Positions 50,820 through 59,875 of a stretch of DNA of 64,000 bases are shown here, one piece after another. The DNA comes from Polyangiaceae bacterium (GTDB lineage: Bacteria; Myxococcota_A; Polyangia; Polyangiales; Polyangiaceae). The notes under the pieces were generated by a model. The model did not search any database, was not told where the DNA came from, and saw only the letters and a list, made by a program, of their open reading frames with translations. A program made the position numbers and the translations under genes. How positions within the stretch are numbered: the stretch's first letter is position 1; every line of letters starts with the position of its first letter. The stretch is taken from contig JAWKRG010000011.1 in assembly GCA_041389725.1 (NCBI GenBank), positions 1 to 64,000 on the forward strand, in the 5' to 3' direction.

Positions 50820-53164
50820 GACTTCTTCTTCTTCCGCTTCTTGCGGGCGCGCTTGTCGGGCACGACCTTGCTGCTCGTCTTGCTCGCTGGCTCAGAAGCG
50901 CTGCCCTCGGCGTCAGCTTTCCCTGCGGGCTCGTCTTCGGCTGCGGACTCGCCTTGATCCGGGTCCGGGGCTGAGCTGGATGTAGCGACTGCCGGTTGCG
51001 CTTCGAGCGCGGGAATGGCGAAGACCGCGTCCTCCAACCGCGCGATTGAGTCCGCCGCGAGCGCGAGGGCGGGCGTCCACTTGCTCTGCTCGTCGTTCGG
51101 CTCGACTGAGAAGAAACCATGGAGCGGCCGCTCGGACTCGCGTGCTTCGAAGTCGTCCTTGGAGTAGCGCCGCATGGCAAGCACGAACCCGAGCACGACC
51201 GCAGCGAATCCAGCCAGGCTCCAAACGAGCTGCACATCCCCGCCGAGGCGCGTCGTCGCGGCTTCGACGACCGGAGCGCGCAGCCATCGCTGCAGGAACT
51301 CCGCGGACTGGCCAACGAGGGGGCCCGCGCTGGCCACGAGCCCAACCAAGGCGACGAGCCCGGCGAGGCCGTAGGCCCAAGTCGCGGAGCGCGCAGCGTC
51401 GTCCCCCGCTTTCGCCTTGGTGCAGGCGGCAAAGGCCAGCCGCCACACCGCAAAGGACGCGAGCGCCAAACCCGCCGTCACGAGCCCCGCCAATACCCAA
51501 GCGGGTACGGCCGCACCTTGCAGACTGGCGACTCCACGCAGCAAAGCATCGCGCCCAAAGAAGACACCCAGCAAGGGCAGCGGTGCGCCGGTCGCGACTG
51601 CCGCCGCAGCATAGACCGCGCGGCGTTCCAGAGCGGGCGATGCATCTCCGACACTCCAGCCGCGCAACGACACCAACAGCGCGGCAAGGCCCACGTAGGT
51701 GGCCACCACGTACACCATGGCACGCGCGCCTTCACCGGTCGCGATGCCCGCCAAAGAGACGCACAGCGCCGCGTAGGCGAGATCCACCACGGCCGCGCGC
51801 GTCGTGCGCGCAAAGGCGGCGCGAAGGCCCACGACGACGGTCAGCAGAGCCGCGGCGAGTACGATCCACGCCGCCATACGCTCGTTGAGTGCGAAGACGT
51901 AGCCCATTCGATGCAAGAGCAGCGCGATGGGCAGCGCGGGAGCCGCACTGATCATGGCAGCCAAGCTACCGGGCCCGGAGTCGTCTCTCCGGCGTGCCAC
52001 GACGAAACCGAGCAGACTCAGCAGCAACAAGCCACTGATGATGCTCGTCGCGTAGCTGCCCAGCACGCGTCGACTGGAGAACCCTGCACGATGCACGTAG
52101 GCACCGTCACCATCCCTCAGTGCCATCTGTGCCGCCGCGTTCTTCAGCGAAAGCGTCGGCCCCGTGGCCATCAACACGGTGCGTGCCCCAGGGTGCACCC
52201 GCACCTTCTCGACCCGAAAGTCGTAGCTACCGGGGCCGGTCTCGACCGTGAAGTCGTGCAGTGCCGCCGGGAATTCCAGCTGCGCGAAAGGCGCACGCGC
52301 TTCTTTGCGGCAGGGGCGTCCCATCAGTCCGATGCCGCCGCTGCGCCCGTCCGCGTCCGTCTGACAGACCACGGCGGTCCCCACCACGAGACGCGCACCC
52401 GGAAGCGACGTCATTTCCAGGGCGCCGGTGGATGATCGCACGCGAGTTTTCGTTGCCGGGGCTTGCTCGAGAGCGGAAGGGTCCTGCACGCCGACCAGGC
52501 GGGGGCTGAAGTCGACGATGAAGTCACCGCTGTCGGTCCATGAGCCCGCGAGACTCCAGGACACCACCCCCACGGCCAACAGCGCCGAGAGTTCGGCCAC
52601 CCGCGCGGCAATGAATCCGCCGCCAGGTAGCTCGACGGTCAGTCGTTTGCCGGCTACCAGCACGGCCAGCGCCCCCTGCGCCGCGACCAAGCCAATGATC
52701 ACGACGACGATGTCGTCGGAGAGCAGCGCCAAGTTCAGCCCGCCGGTCGCTGCTAGCACCGACCCCAGTCGGCGCATGCTCTCGCGCTCGGGATCGAGAC
52801 TGACGAATCCGAGAGCTGCCAGGCACACTGCCACCAGGCTCAGACCCGCGACCAAATCGAGCACGAGCGTCGCTTCGATGTCGATGGAGCCGATGCGCGC
52901 CAGAGTCCATAGATTGCACAGCAACAGCTGCGGTTGCGACTCCGCCCAGATCAGCGTTCCCAGCCCGTACAGCGTGGTTGCCAAAGCGAGCGCCAAGGCG
53001 ATGAGCCCCGCCTGCCGCGCCAGTCGCACTGCCGGCGCTCGCGCCACGTCGCCCAGGACGGACGCGCGCAGTGCCAGCCCAAGCGCCAACCATGGCGCCG
53101 CCACCACGATCCAGAGAGTGAAGTCCACCTGGACTCGATCTAGAGTTCCGACCAGCTCGAACAT
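50816..53164 (-). CDS. NuoL-like proton-conducting membrane protein with extracytoplasmic insert and charged tail
   Basis: 782 aa. About 14-16 transmembrane helices show NuoL/NuoM-like patterns (SIDIEATLVLDLVAGLSLVAV; GGFIAARVAELSALLAVGVV; PLLGVFFGRDALLRGVASLQ). A ~150-residue soluble insert (~215-365) contains two Cys (VVCQTDADGR, GRPCRKEA) and beta strands, and is not found in ordinary NuoL. After the last helix a long Ser/Ala/Glu and then Lys-rich tail (KRARKKRKKKKS) replaces the usual lateral helix. It is the first gene of a pair with the NuoM-like gene. A divergent complex I- or Mrp-type antiporter arm is likely; its partners are unknown. Confidence 0.75.
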   Translation of the reverse strand: MFELVGTLDRVQVDFTLWIVVAAPWLALGLALRASVLGDVARAPAVRLARQAGLIALALALATTLYGLGTLIWAESQPQLLLCNLWTLARIGSIDIEATLVLDLVAGLSLVAVCLAALGFVSLDPERESMRRLGSVLAATGGLNLALLSDDIVVVIIGLVAAQGALAVLVAGKRLTVELPGGGFIAARVAELSALLAVGVVSWSLAGSWTDSGDFIVDFSPRLVGVQDPSALEQAPATKTRVRSSTGALEMTSLPGARLVVGTAVVCQTDADGRSGGIGLMGRPCRKEARAPFAQLEFPAALHDFTVETGPGSYDFRVEKVRVHPGARTVLMATGPTLSLKNAAAQMALRDGDGAYVHRAGFSSRRVLGSYATSIISGLLLLSLLGFVVARRRDDSGPGSLAAMISAAPALPIALLLHRMGYVFALNERMAAWIVLAAALLTVVVGLRAAFARTTRAAVVDLAYAALCVSLAGIATGEGARAMVYVVATYVGLAALLVSLRGWSVGDASPALERRAVYAAAAVATGAPLPLLGVFFGRDALLRGVASLQGAAVPAWVLAGLVTAGLALASFAVWRLAFAACTKAKAGDDAARSATWAYGLAGLVALVGLVASAGPLVGQSAEFLQRWLRAPVVEAATTRLGGDVQLVWSLAGFAAVVLGFVLAMRRYSKDDFEARESERPLHGFFSVEPNDEQSKWTPALALAADSIARLEDAVFAIPALEAQPAVATSSSAPDPDQGESAAEDEPAGKADAEGSASEPASKTSSKVVPDKRARKKRKKKKS

Positions 53165-53291
53165 CGAAGCGCGACTCGCGACCTGCGGACGCTAGTGCCA
53201 CGTCTGGGAAGTCGCAATCGTGTAGCGAAACGGTGCCCGATTCGCCTCGACCTGCTTGCGAGCCTGGCCACAGCGGGGGCAAGCTGGCGCC

Positions 53292-53714
53292 ATGTACCGC
53301 TCCTCCCACAAGAAGAACCGCGCCGTGTTGGTGGTCACCTTCAACGGCCGCATCGCGGGCGTCGATCGCCACGATGGACGGATTCTATGGGAGTACACGC
53401 TGGGGCACGGCCTAATCGAAGTCGTCGTCGACGGCGATCGCTGCTACGCAGCCACGATGAGCCGGCTGCACTGCCTAGCCTACCCCGGCGGCACGCATCT
53501 CGGCTCCGCAGCTCTGCCTGGAGGCTACCCACGCCGGCCCACGATGCTGATCGACGGGGACCAGATCTTCGTCGCTACCAACGGCGAGCTTGCCTGCTTC
53601 AGTCGCGATCTGCAGCTGCGCTGGTTCAACCCGTTCCCGGGCCGAGGCCTGGGTAGCATGGCGTTGGCCCTCCCCGACAACGCGCGGCAAGCGGACGATC
53701 CAGGGTCCGACTGA
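53292..53714 (+). CDS. PQQ-like beta-propeller repeat protein (140 aa)
   Basis: 140 aa from ATG 53292. Three blade-like repeats follow the PQQ/BamB pattern: VLVVTFNGRIAGVDRHDGRI, LWEYTLGHGLIEVVVDGDRC and IDGDQIFVATNGELACFSRD. No signal peptide, so probably cytoplasmic, and too short for a full propeller, so it may oligomerise or be a fragment. It starts 128 bp from the divergent NuoL-like gene. A perfect 7-bp hairpin covers its stop codon. Function unknown. Confidence 0.72.
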   Translation: MYRSSHKKNRAVLVVTFNGRIAGVDRHDGRILWEYTLGHGLIEVVVDGDRCYAATMSRLHCLAYPGGTHLGSAALPGGYPRRPTMLIDGDQIFVATNGELACFSRDLQLRWFNPFPGRGLGSMALALPDNARQADDPGSD

Positions 53715-53722
53715 GCGGACCC
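53703..53722. repeat. Perfect 7-bp hairpin over the stop codon of the propeller gene
   Basis: GGGTCCG (53703-53709) and CGGACCC (53716-53722) flank a 6-base loop that contains the TGA stop. No T-run follows on either strand, so it may stabilise the mRNA or weakly end transcription before the peroxiredoxin gene. Confidence 0.4.
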
Positions 53723-53773
53723 GCATGGCGGTTCACGGCGACGCTTGCGCCAACCCGGGGACCGCCCTATGCG

Positions 53774-54280
53774 GTGGCCATGACGATTCAAGTTGGCGAC
53801 AAGCTTCCGAACGCAACCCTTCAAGAGACCACGGAGTTCGGTGAGGCCTGCCCACTCGCCCCCAAGCCGGTCAGTGTGAGTGAGGCAGCTGCCGGAAAGA
53901 AGATCGTGATCTTCGGATTGCCAGGTGCCTATACCCCCACGTGTTCTGCGCAACACGTCCCGGGATACGTGAAGCACCTGGACGCACTGAAGGCCAAGGG
54001 CATCGACGAGGTGTGGTGCGTGTCGGTGAACGACGCATTCGTCATGGCCGCCTGGGGCAAGGATCTCGGCGCGATCGGCAAGGTGCGCATGCTGGGGGAC
54101 GGCAGCGCGGAGTTCACCAAAAAGGTCGGCCTCGAGGTCGACTTGACCGCGGGCGGGCTGGGTATCCGCTCCCAGCGCTACTCGATGCTCGTCGAGGACG
54201 GCGTCGTCAAGCAGGTCAACGTCGAAAAGCCGAGGGCCTTCGAGGTCAGCGGCGCCGAACCGATGCTCGCTAGCCTGTGA
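53774..54280 (+). CDS. Peroxiredoxin of the Prx5 (AhpC/TSA-like) group
   Basis: 168 aa. Catalytic loop LPGAYTPTCSAQHVPGYV has the peroxidatic Cys (~57) with Thr and Pro in the Prx5 order; an Arg in GLGIRSQRYS completes the site. The start region (MTIQVGDKLPNATLQETTEFG) and the final VEKPRAFEVSGAEPMLASL fit hybrid-type Prx5 enzymes that use glutathione or glutaredoxin. It reduces hydrogen peroxide and alkyl peroxides in the cytoplasm. It sits between complex I-like genes on the opposite strand, with no operon link. Confidence 0.93.
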   Translation: MAMTIQVGDKLPNATLQETTEFGEACPLAPKPVSVSEAAAGKKIVIFGLPGAYTPTCSAQHVPGYVKHLDALKAKGIDEVWCVSVNDAFVMAAWGKDLGAIGKVRMLGDGSAEFTKKVGLEVDLTAGGLGIRSQRYSMLVEDGVVKQVNVEKPRAFEVSGAEPMLASL

Positions 54281-54319
54281 GCCGATCGCAGCCGGTGAGC
54301 TCTGCTCGCGACTCGGCGC

Positions 54320-56125
54320 CTAGAGCCACGGATTGACGTGCATCGGCGCAGAGCCGCGACTGAGCTTGCGCGTGCGGTAGAGGAATACCGCGACCAAAAC
54401 GACGGTCGCCGCGAACATGGCGACTCCGAGCAGCGGAGAGAGCGCGGACAGCGTCATGGCTCGGGTGCCCCAGAGTCCGGCCAAGCAGCAGGTCAGCACG
54501 GAAGCTGGTACCACCCAGCGCGTCCATGGCCCCGCCGCTACGCGACTCGTGAGGCGAGGCACCGCCAGGCGCACCACCATGACCAGCGCCGCCACGCCCC
54601 ACGCCTTCAGTTGGACCAAGAAGGCACCCAGCACCTGACTCAGCGAGCCTAGGTCGGAACTGAGCTTCCAGCCACCTAGGAACAGGATGGCGGCCAAGTG
54701 AGCAATCACCATCATGTGAAAAGCATCGACCACCATCGTCAGTCGCGAACTGGGTCCGCTGCGGTTCGTCAGTTCCGACGCATCGCGGTCGTCGCGCACC
54801 GTTGCAGTCGCCAGCATCAACACGAAGGCGACGAGCAGCACCGGATTGGTGAATCCCGCCCATCCCCAGGGCACCGCTTCTTGGGCCGCCACGAGGTCGC
54901 CGAGGCGCATGTTGCCGCCGACCAATACGGCCATCAGTGCGGCCAAGGCGACAGGCACTCTCAGCCAAGCTGCGCGGAGCGCCCCGCGCAGACCTTTGAA
55001 CAGCGACCATCCGCGAGGAGTGAAACCACCAGTGACCAGACCACCGAGACTGCAGACCAGCATGTAGGCCACGACAACGACCCCGAGGTCGAGCTCGCGT
55101 TGAATCAAGGGCTGGCCGAAGGCCAAACTGGCACTGCCTGCGCTCGTGAGCGCGATCACGAAGTAGCTCAAGACACGACCCGCCGTCGGTTCGCGGCTCC
55201 CCTGACTGGCAGCGTTCTTCAGGCGCTCCAAGGGCAATCCAGGACCGCGAGCACCTTGGCGCACTCGCTCCGCAGTCAACCGACTGAGCCAGGACACCAA
55301 TCGTGTTCCCGGGAAGGCCAGAAGCAACAGCAGCAAGGTGGCCGCTGCCACCAACATCCCGGGCACCGCGAGATCTCGCGGCATGCCCCGACGCACCGCG
55401 GTTACGTCCACTCGGCGCTCGATTGCTTCCGGTTGGTTCGCGCGTTCGAGCTTCACGTTGCCCCACACGGCACCGGCGGCAACGGCAAGGTCCGCGGGCT
55501 CGAGCAGGTTCAGTCCGTCGTACTCGACCAGCACGTCCTCTGCGAGAAGCCCCGCCGCGTCCGCGCGTCCGCCTGGCACCAGCTCCTTGATCGCGAGGCC
55601 ACGCGGTCCGGGTTCCAAGGTCATCCCTAGCGCTTGCGCCACGCGCACTCCTTCCGCAGCGCGCGCGTCGCGCACGGCGGGAGTCACGGTCGGGCCGGGC
55701 AGGTCGAGGACGACGTCTGCAAGCGAGCCTGCGACGGGCGGCGCACCCGCTTTGCGGGGTGCAAAGGCAGCGACGACGTCACCACGAAACGTGGTGTGCA
55801 ACGCGGCATCGCCTTGCCCACAGAACTCGGTTTCGATCGCATCCGTGAGCATGAACCCGACGCGCGTGCTGCTGGTACTGTTGGCGCCAACGACGATCTT
55901 CACGCCGCGCTCCGGCGCCATGCCAGGTCGGAAAAGGTCGCCACGGAAGGTCAGCGTCGCCTTCCGTCCTTCGGGCAAGCCTTCGCCACCAATCTCGATA
56001 CGGTCACCCACCTCCGCGCGGCCTGGACTCAGATCCACTAGGCGCAACAACGACGGCCCGCTGGCCCGCTCACCACAGCCGAGCAGGCCGAGAAGCAGGA
56101 CGAGCAACAACCACAGTCGGCGCAC
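54320..56125 (-). CDS. NuoH-like membrane protein fused to IPT-like and PDZ domains
   Basis: 601 aa from a GTG at 56125, giving lipoprotein signal MRRLWLLLVLLLGLLGCGER (lipobox LLGC). Residues ~25-120 resemble an IPT/Ig-like fold (VDLSPGRAEVGDRIEIGGEG). A PDZ domain follows at ~165-245 (GLAIKELVPGGRADAAGLLA, then EDVLVEYDGLNLLEP). The C-terminal ~330 residues carry eight or so helices. SWLSRLTAERVRQGARGPGL lines up with the ERK...R.GPNRVG loop of NuoH, and FTNPVLLVAFVLM and WVVPASVLTCC with its later helices. Many conserved quinone-site charges are missing. It looks like a repurposed complex I subunit with an extracytoplasmic sensor module. Confidence 0.72.
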   Translation of the reverse strand: MRRLWLLLVLLLGLLGCGERASGPSLLRLVDLSPGRAEVGDRIEIGGEGLPEGRKATLTFRGDLFRPGMAPERGVKIVVGANSTSSTRVGFMLTDAIETEFCGQGDAALHTTFRGDVVAAFAPRKAGAPPVAGSLADVVLDLPGPTVTPAVRDARAAEGVRVAQALGMTLEPGPRGLAIKELVPGGRADAAGLLAEDVLVEYDGLNLLEPADLAVAAGAVWGNVKLERANQPEAIERRVDVTAVRRGMPRDLAVPGMLVAAATLLLLLLAFPGTRLVSWLSRLTAERVRQGARGPGLPLERLKNAASQGSREPTAGRVLSYFVIALTSAGSASLAFGQPLIQRELDLGVVVVAYMLVCSLGGLVTGGFTPRGWSLFKGLRGALRAAWLRVPVALAALMAVLVGGNMRLGDLVAAQEAVPWGWAGFTNPVLLVAFVLMLATATVRDDRDASELTNRSGPSSRLTMVVDAFHMMVIAHLAAILFLGGWKLSSDLGSLSQVLGAFLVQLKAWGVAALVMVVRLAVPRLTSRVAAGPWTRWVVPASVLTCCLAGLWGTRAMTLSALSPLLGVAMFAATVVLVAVFLYRTRKLSRGSAPMHVNPWL

Positions 56126-56192
56126 CCTGCCGACCTTAGCGGCTAGGGCCGAAATGGTGAAAATCTCTGCGAGAGTTGCTCGCTCCCGACGC

Positions 56193-57077
56193 TCAGGCGC
56201 CGCCGGAGCCGGGCAAGAAATATCGCGCTCCGCTGGCCGGATCGCGACCCACCGCGATGGACACGCCGAAGACTCGCCGCAGCACCTCCTCGCGCATCGC
56301 TTCCTCCACGCTCCCCTGCGCCACCACGCTGCCTCCGGAAAGCAGCACGACCCGGTCCGCAAAACGAGCGGCGTGGGAAAGGTCGTGCATCACGGCCAGG
56401 CAAGCGACGTTTCGCTCGCGAATCTGACCGCGCACGAGGTCGAACAGGTCGAGGGCGTGTTTGACGTCCAGGTGGGCGGCGGGTTCGTCCAGCAGCAGAA
56501 TGGGCGCCTCTTGCGCCAGCGCCCGCGCGATCGTCACCCTCCGCCGCTCACCCCCGGACAGCTCGCTGACGCGCCGCGCCGAGAGCCCGGTCAAATCGCA
56601 ACGTTCCAGCACTTCGTCCACGATGCGGTCGTCGGAGGCGCTCGCCAACAGCAGCCCGCGTTGATGCGGCGCGCGCCCCATGGCCACGACTTGTCGCACC
56701 GAAAAGCCGAAGGCCACCTCGCTTTCTTGGGGAACCACCGCCACGCGTCGCGCGACCGCGGGGCGTGCTAGTGCCGTCAGCGCGTCACCCTGCAAGCGAA
56801 CGCTTCCCCTCTCGGGTCTCAGGGTCCCCGCGAGGACTCGGACCAGGGTCGACTTGCCTGCACCATTGGCACCCAGGACCGCGACGAGCTCGCCGGCATG
56901 GAGCCGCAGATCCACGTCCTGCAATACACGCTTGCCGTCATAGGCGGCGCAGACCGCGCTCACCTCCAATGCCGGCGTCGAATCGCTTCGCTTCGAGTCG
57001 AGTGCCACTCGAGGCGGACGATAGCCCCTTCCCCGAGATACGCCTCCGATTTCTGGGCCAAAGCTTCCCACCCGCAT
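56193..57077 (-). CDS. ABC transporter ATP-binding protein (FecE/HmuV/BtuD-like)
   Basis: 294 aa. Walker A GANGAGKSTLVRVLAG, Q-loop VPQESEV, signature LSGGERRRV and Walker B ILLLDEPAAHLD with H-loop MHDLSHA are all present. A region after the Q-loop (FSVRQVVAMGRAPHQRG) and the C-terminal EVLRRVFGVSIAVGRDPASG match importers of iron-siderophores, heme or vitamin B12. No permease or binding protein gene is adjacent, so the partners lie elsewhere or outside the window. The ATG at 57077 gives ~35 extra basic residues; a GTG at 57008 may be the true start. Confidence 0.9.
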   Translation of the reverse strand: MRVGSFGPEIGGVSRGRGYRPPRVALDSKRSDSTPALEVSAVCAAYDGKRVLQDVDLRLHAGELVAVLGANGAGKSTLVRVLAGTLRPERGSVRLQGDALTALARPAVARRVAVVPQESEVAFGFSVRQVVAMGRAPHQRGLLLASASDDRIVDEVLERCDLTGLSARRVSELSGGERRRVTIARALAQEAPILLLDEPAAHLDVKHALDLFDLVRGQIRERNVACLAVMHDLSHAARFADRVVLLSGGSVVAQGSVEEAMREEVLRRVFGVSIAVGRDPASGARYFLPGSGGA

Positions 57078-57101
57078 AGGTTCGGCGCGGGAGACCGAGC
57101 C

Positions 57102-57644
57102 ATGGACGTCGCCGAGCTACTGAATCAGATCCGTCAAGCGCAAGTCGAGATCCTCCAAACCATGCCGTACCGCGACTTCGGTCTCGACGGACACAAGGGA
57201 GCATCGGACACCGCGGTGCGTGTGGCCGAGCAGCGCCTGGGGCGCGCGCTGCCGCCGAGCTACCGCGAGTTTCTCCGCATCTGCGACGGCTGGCCGCGCT
57301 TCTACGATGGCGCGACCCTGCTCGGCACCGCCAGCTTGGGCCGCCGAATGTACGACGACTTGGCGCGCGCTGCCTTCGAAGCGGCGGAGACGCCGGAGCC
57401 AGACCTGGGTCCGCCCTCGCGCTTCAAGCCCAAAGTGCTGATTCCCTTCGGCATCGACATGCAAGCGACAACGCTCTTCGTGTTCAATCCTGCCGCCGTG
57501 AGCGAGAGTGGTGAATACGAGGTCATCGCGTGGATGAACGAGATCGGTGTGCGTCGCAGCTCCTTCGCTAGCTTTCTGGAGATGGTGCTCGAACTCTGCC
57601 ACGCAGAGCTCGAGAGCGCAGTGCAGGCTAGCTACGCCTTCTAG
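57102..57644 (+). CDS. SMI1/KNR4 family protein
   Basis: 180 aa. The SUKH-type motif SYREFLRICDGW with the preceding RLGRALPPSYREF marks SMI1/KNR4 proteins, and further conserved-looking parts are FGIDMQATTLFVFNP and YEVIAWMNE. The N-terminal ~30 residues form a helix. Such proteins often act as immunity proteins against contact-dependent toxins or in other protein-protein contacts. No toxin gene is nearby, so the role is open. The start at 57102 is 24 bp from the divergent ABC gene start, so the promoters overlap. Confidence 0.8.
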   Translation: MDVAELLNQIRQAQVEILQTMPYRDFGLDGHKGASDTAVRVAEQRLGRALPPSYREFLRICDGWPRFYDGATLLGTASLGRRMYDDLARAAFEAAETPEPDLGPPSRFKPKVLIPFGIDMQATTLFVFNPAAVSESGEYEVIAWMNEIGVRRSSFASFLEMVLELCHAELESAVQASYAF

Positions 57645-57747
57645 GGGCCAACCCGCACGCATGGCCAGGCTTGACGCTCTGCGGCATCCGGTGAGATAAG
57701 GATGTGAGGGTCCTTCGGGCCGCAGGACACGAAATACGAGGGCAAAA

Positions 57748-58341
57748 ATGTCCGATCTGGAGGAGCGAGAGCCGGGCGCCGTCGAGCGGCGGGTCATCAA
57801 GCGGTATTCCAACCGCAAGCTCTACGACACCAAGGACAGCCGATACGTCACCCTGCTGCAGATCGCAGACATGGTGCGGGCCGGCGAGGACGTGCAGATC
57901 ATCGACAACGCGAGCAAGGAGGACAAGACCGATGTCACCCTCGCGCTGATCATCTCCGAGGAGCTCAAGGCCCGACCCCGCGGCATTCCGCTGCCTACCC
58001 TCAAGGCCCTGATTCGCCACCGCGGCGAGAAGCTGCTTTCTTCCCTGCGAGAAACGCCCATCGGGCGACTCATGAACAAAGAAGCAGTGGAAGAAGAAGA
58101 AGAAGAGACCATCGCGATCCCGCCACCCCTGGAGGAAGCGTTGTCCCAGAACAAAGAAGCCGGCCAGAAGGGGCTCCGCGCGACCCTGGAATCCTGGCAG
58201 CACCAGATCGACGAACGTATCCGCACGGTATTGCCCAACTTTTCGGCGTTTCGCGAGCTGCAGGCGGAAGTCCGCCGAGTCGCAGAGCGCCTGGACGAGA
58301 TTGAAAAGCGCCTGGATGATTCAGGACAAAAGAAGGAATAG
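57748..58341 (+). CDS. phaR: Polyhydroxyalkanoate synthesis regulator PhaR-like
   Basis: 197 aa. The N-terminal PHB/PHA accumulation regulator DNA-binding domain is very clear: VIKRYSNRKLYDTKDSRYVT, then LLQIADMVRAGEDVQIIDNA, up to ~residue 80. After a second helical part (LKALIRHRGEKLLSSLRE) comes an acidic Glu-run (AVEEEEEETIAIPPP) and a C-terminal coiled-coil-like helix (AEVRRVAERLDEIEKRLDD). PhaR represses granule-associated genes in PHA producers. No phaA, phaB or phaC gene is in the window, so it may control storage genes elsewhere. It lies just ahead of an ECF sigma gene in the same direction. Confidence 0.9.
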   Translation: MSDLEEREPGAVERRVIKRYSNRKLYDTKDSRYVTLLQIADMVRAGEDVQIIDNASKEDKTDVTLALIISEELKARPRGIPLPTLKALIRHRGEKLLSSLRETPIGRLMNKEAVEEEEEETIAIPPPLEEALSQNKEAGQKGLRATLESWQHQIDERIRTVLPNFSAFRELQAEVRRVAERLDEIEKRLDDSGQKKE

Positions 58342-58379
58342 GCCTTAGGTTTCATCGGTTGTCGGCCCAAGAGCCTGCC

Positions 58380-59018
58380 ATGAGACCTGCCGCCCAACCC
58401 GACGATTTCGAGCGAGAGTCGCTCCAGCACCTGGGCGCGCTGCTCGGAGTCGCCACGCGTCTGACCCGCAACCCGGTGGAGGCGGAGGACCTAGTACAGG
58501 ACGCCTTGGTGAAGGCCTTCCGCGCCCGGGACCAGTTCGCGCCAGGAACGAACATGCGCGCCTGGTTGATGCGCATCGTCACCAATACCTTCATCAACCG
58601 CTACCGCAGAGGCGGTCTCGAGCGTGCGGTGCTGGAGGGCCCCGACGCCGATCCCCTGGCGGACGGTTGGGTGAGCACGACCAGCATGGAGGCCTTGCGG
58701 GATCCCGAAGGACAGGCTTTGCGCCCGGTTTTGGAGAAAGAGATCCAAGCCGCCCTCGACGAATTGCCCGAAGAGTTTCGGCTGGCAGTCGTGCTCGCCG
58801 ACGTGGAGGAGCTTTCCTACAAGGAAATTGGCGATATCATGGGCTGCCCGATCGGAACGGTGATGTCGCGTTTGCACCGCGGCCGCCGCTTGCTCAAAGG
58901 CCGGCTCTATCATCAGGCCCGCGCCATGGGCATCGTCGGCCCTGAAGAAAAAGTAGGAAGCGACAACACCGTGGATCTTTCGAGCTATCGCGCCAAGAAG
59001 AAAGCGAGCGGCCAGTGA
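58380..59018 (+). CDS. RpoE-like ECF sigma factor
   Basis: 212 aa from ATG 58380 (a TTG at 58359 is an alternative). Region 2 (~30-100) reads LVQDALVKAFRARDQFAPGT, then NMRAWLMRIVTNTFINRYRR, and region 4 (~135-190) reads ALDELPEEFRLAVVLADVEE, then LSYKEIGDIMGCPIGTVMSR and LHRGRRLLKG. The linker is longer than in the first ECF factor of the window, and the two are not close paralogues. It overlaps a zinc-finger anti-sigma gene by four bases (GTGA), the usual arrangement. Such pairs commonly respond to oxidative or envelope stress. Confidence 0.93.
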   Translation: MRPAAQPDDFERESLQHLGALLGVATRLTRNPVEAEDLVQDALVKAFRARDQFAPGTNMRAWLMRIVTNTFINRYRRGGLERAVLEGPDADPLADGWVSTTSMEALRDPEGQALRPVLEKEIQAALDELPEEFRLAVVLADVEELSYKEIGDIMGCPIGTVMSRLHRGRRLLKGRLYHQARAMGIVGPEEKVGSDNTVDLSSYRAKKKASGQ

Positions 59019-59875
59019 ACTGTCGGCGCGTGCTGCCCCTGCTCGATGCCTTCGCGGACGGCGAATTGGCTCCAGATCAAGTGCTCACCGTGGAGCAGCA
59101 CCTCGTCGATTGTGAGCGCTGCGGAGAGCTACTGCGCCTCGATCACGCCGTTCGCGTCAGCACGCAACGAGTGGCCCGAGCCGATGTGACCGTGAGCGCC
59201 GCCTTCGAAGCGCGCATTCGAGAAGCGCTGGCGGCAGAGCGCAGCGCGGAGCAAGCCCCGGATGTCGCGCCGCAACCGATGTCCCAACTTTCCTGGCGCA
59301 GTATCGCTCCCCTGGCCTTGGCTGCCACGGTTGCGCTCTACTTCGCCGCGGCCCGCTCCAAGTCCCCGGATGCCCTCAGCGCCGTTGCAGCGCAAAGCGC
59401 CGCTCAGGCCAGCCTGTCACCCAACGCTGGCTCCTCGATGACGTCGAACGTGGAGCAGCTCATCGACGAGTTGGTCACGCATCACACCCAGGAAGAAAAG
59501 CCGAGTGTGACGGAGCCCACCCTGCTTCGCCGATTGGAGCCCGAAGTGGGCGTGCCCGTCAGTGCTCCCAGCCTGTACGGAGCGCGTTGGGAAGGCGCCA
59601 GTGTCGTGCCCGTGCACGCCGTTCGCGATCAGCGTGCCGCGTCCCTCCGCTACAACCTGGGCGGCCATCGCGTCACGCTCTACGTGTACAACTCCGCGCG
59701 CGTTCCCCTGCGCGTCACCCTCGAGCCCCGCGTCGTGTACAACACGCCTGTCTACGTCGGCTCGCGTCGCGGCTACTCGATTGCAGCCGTGGAACGTCGC
59801 GGCGTCGGCTACGCGGTTGCCACCGATCTGAACGATCGCGAGAGCGCCGAGCTAGTCGTCGCGTCCCTGCACTGA
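59015..59875 (+). CDS. Zinc-finger (ZAS) anti-sigma factor
   Basis: 286 aa from a GTG overlapping the sigma factor stop. The ZAS motif lies at ~28-41 in VEQHLVDCERCGELL (His and C-x2-C). A transmembrane helix follows at ~93-112 (SIAPLALAATVALYFAAA), then a ~170-residue extracytoplasmic part with a beta-rich C-terminal domain (RYNLGGHRVTLYVYNSARVP, then RRGYSIAAVERRGVG). It binds and holds the ECF sigma factor at the membrane until a signal or zinc-linked oxidation releases it. The last ~27 bases of the gene, including its stop, form the seed of the 46-bp tandem repeat that follows. Confidence 0.9.
   Translation: MNCRRVLPLLDAFADGELAPDQVLTVEQHLVDCERCGELLRLDHAVRVSTQRVARADVTVSAAFEARIREALAAERSAEQAPDVAPQPMSQLSWRSIAPLALAATVALYFAAARSKSPDALSAVAAQSAAQASLSPNAGSSMTSNVEQLIDELVTHHTQEEKPSVTEPTLLRRLEPEVGVPVSAPSLYGARWEGASVVPVHAVRDQRAASLRYNLGGHRVTLYVYNSARVPLRVTLEPRVVYNTPVYVGSRRGYSIAAVERRGVGYAVATDLNDRESAELVVASLH

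Noticed and set aside
49380..50957. 525-codon plus-strand frame
   Set aside because: Antisense to the NuoM-like gene; Gln/Arg-rich with no recognisable domain.
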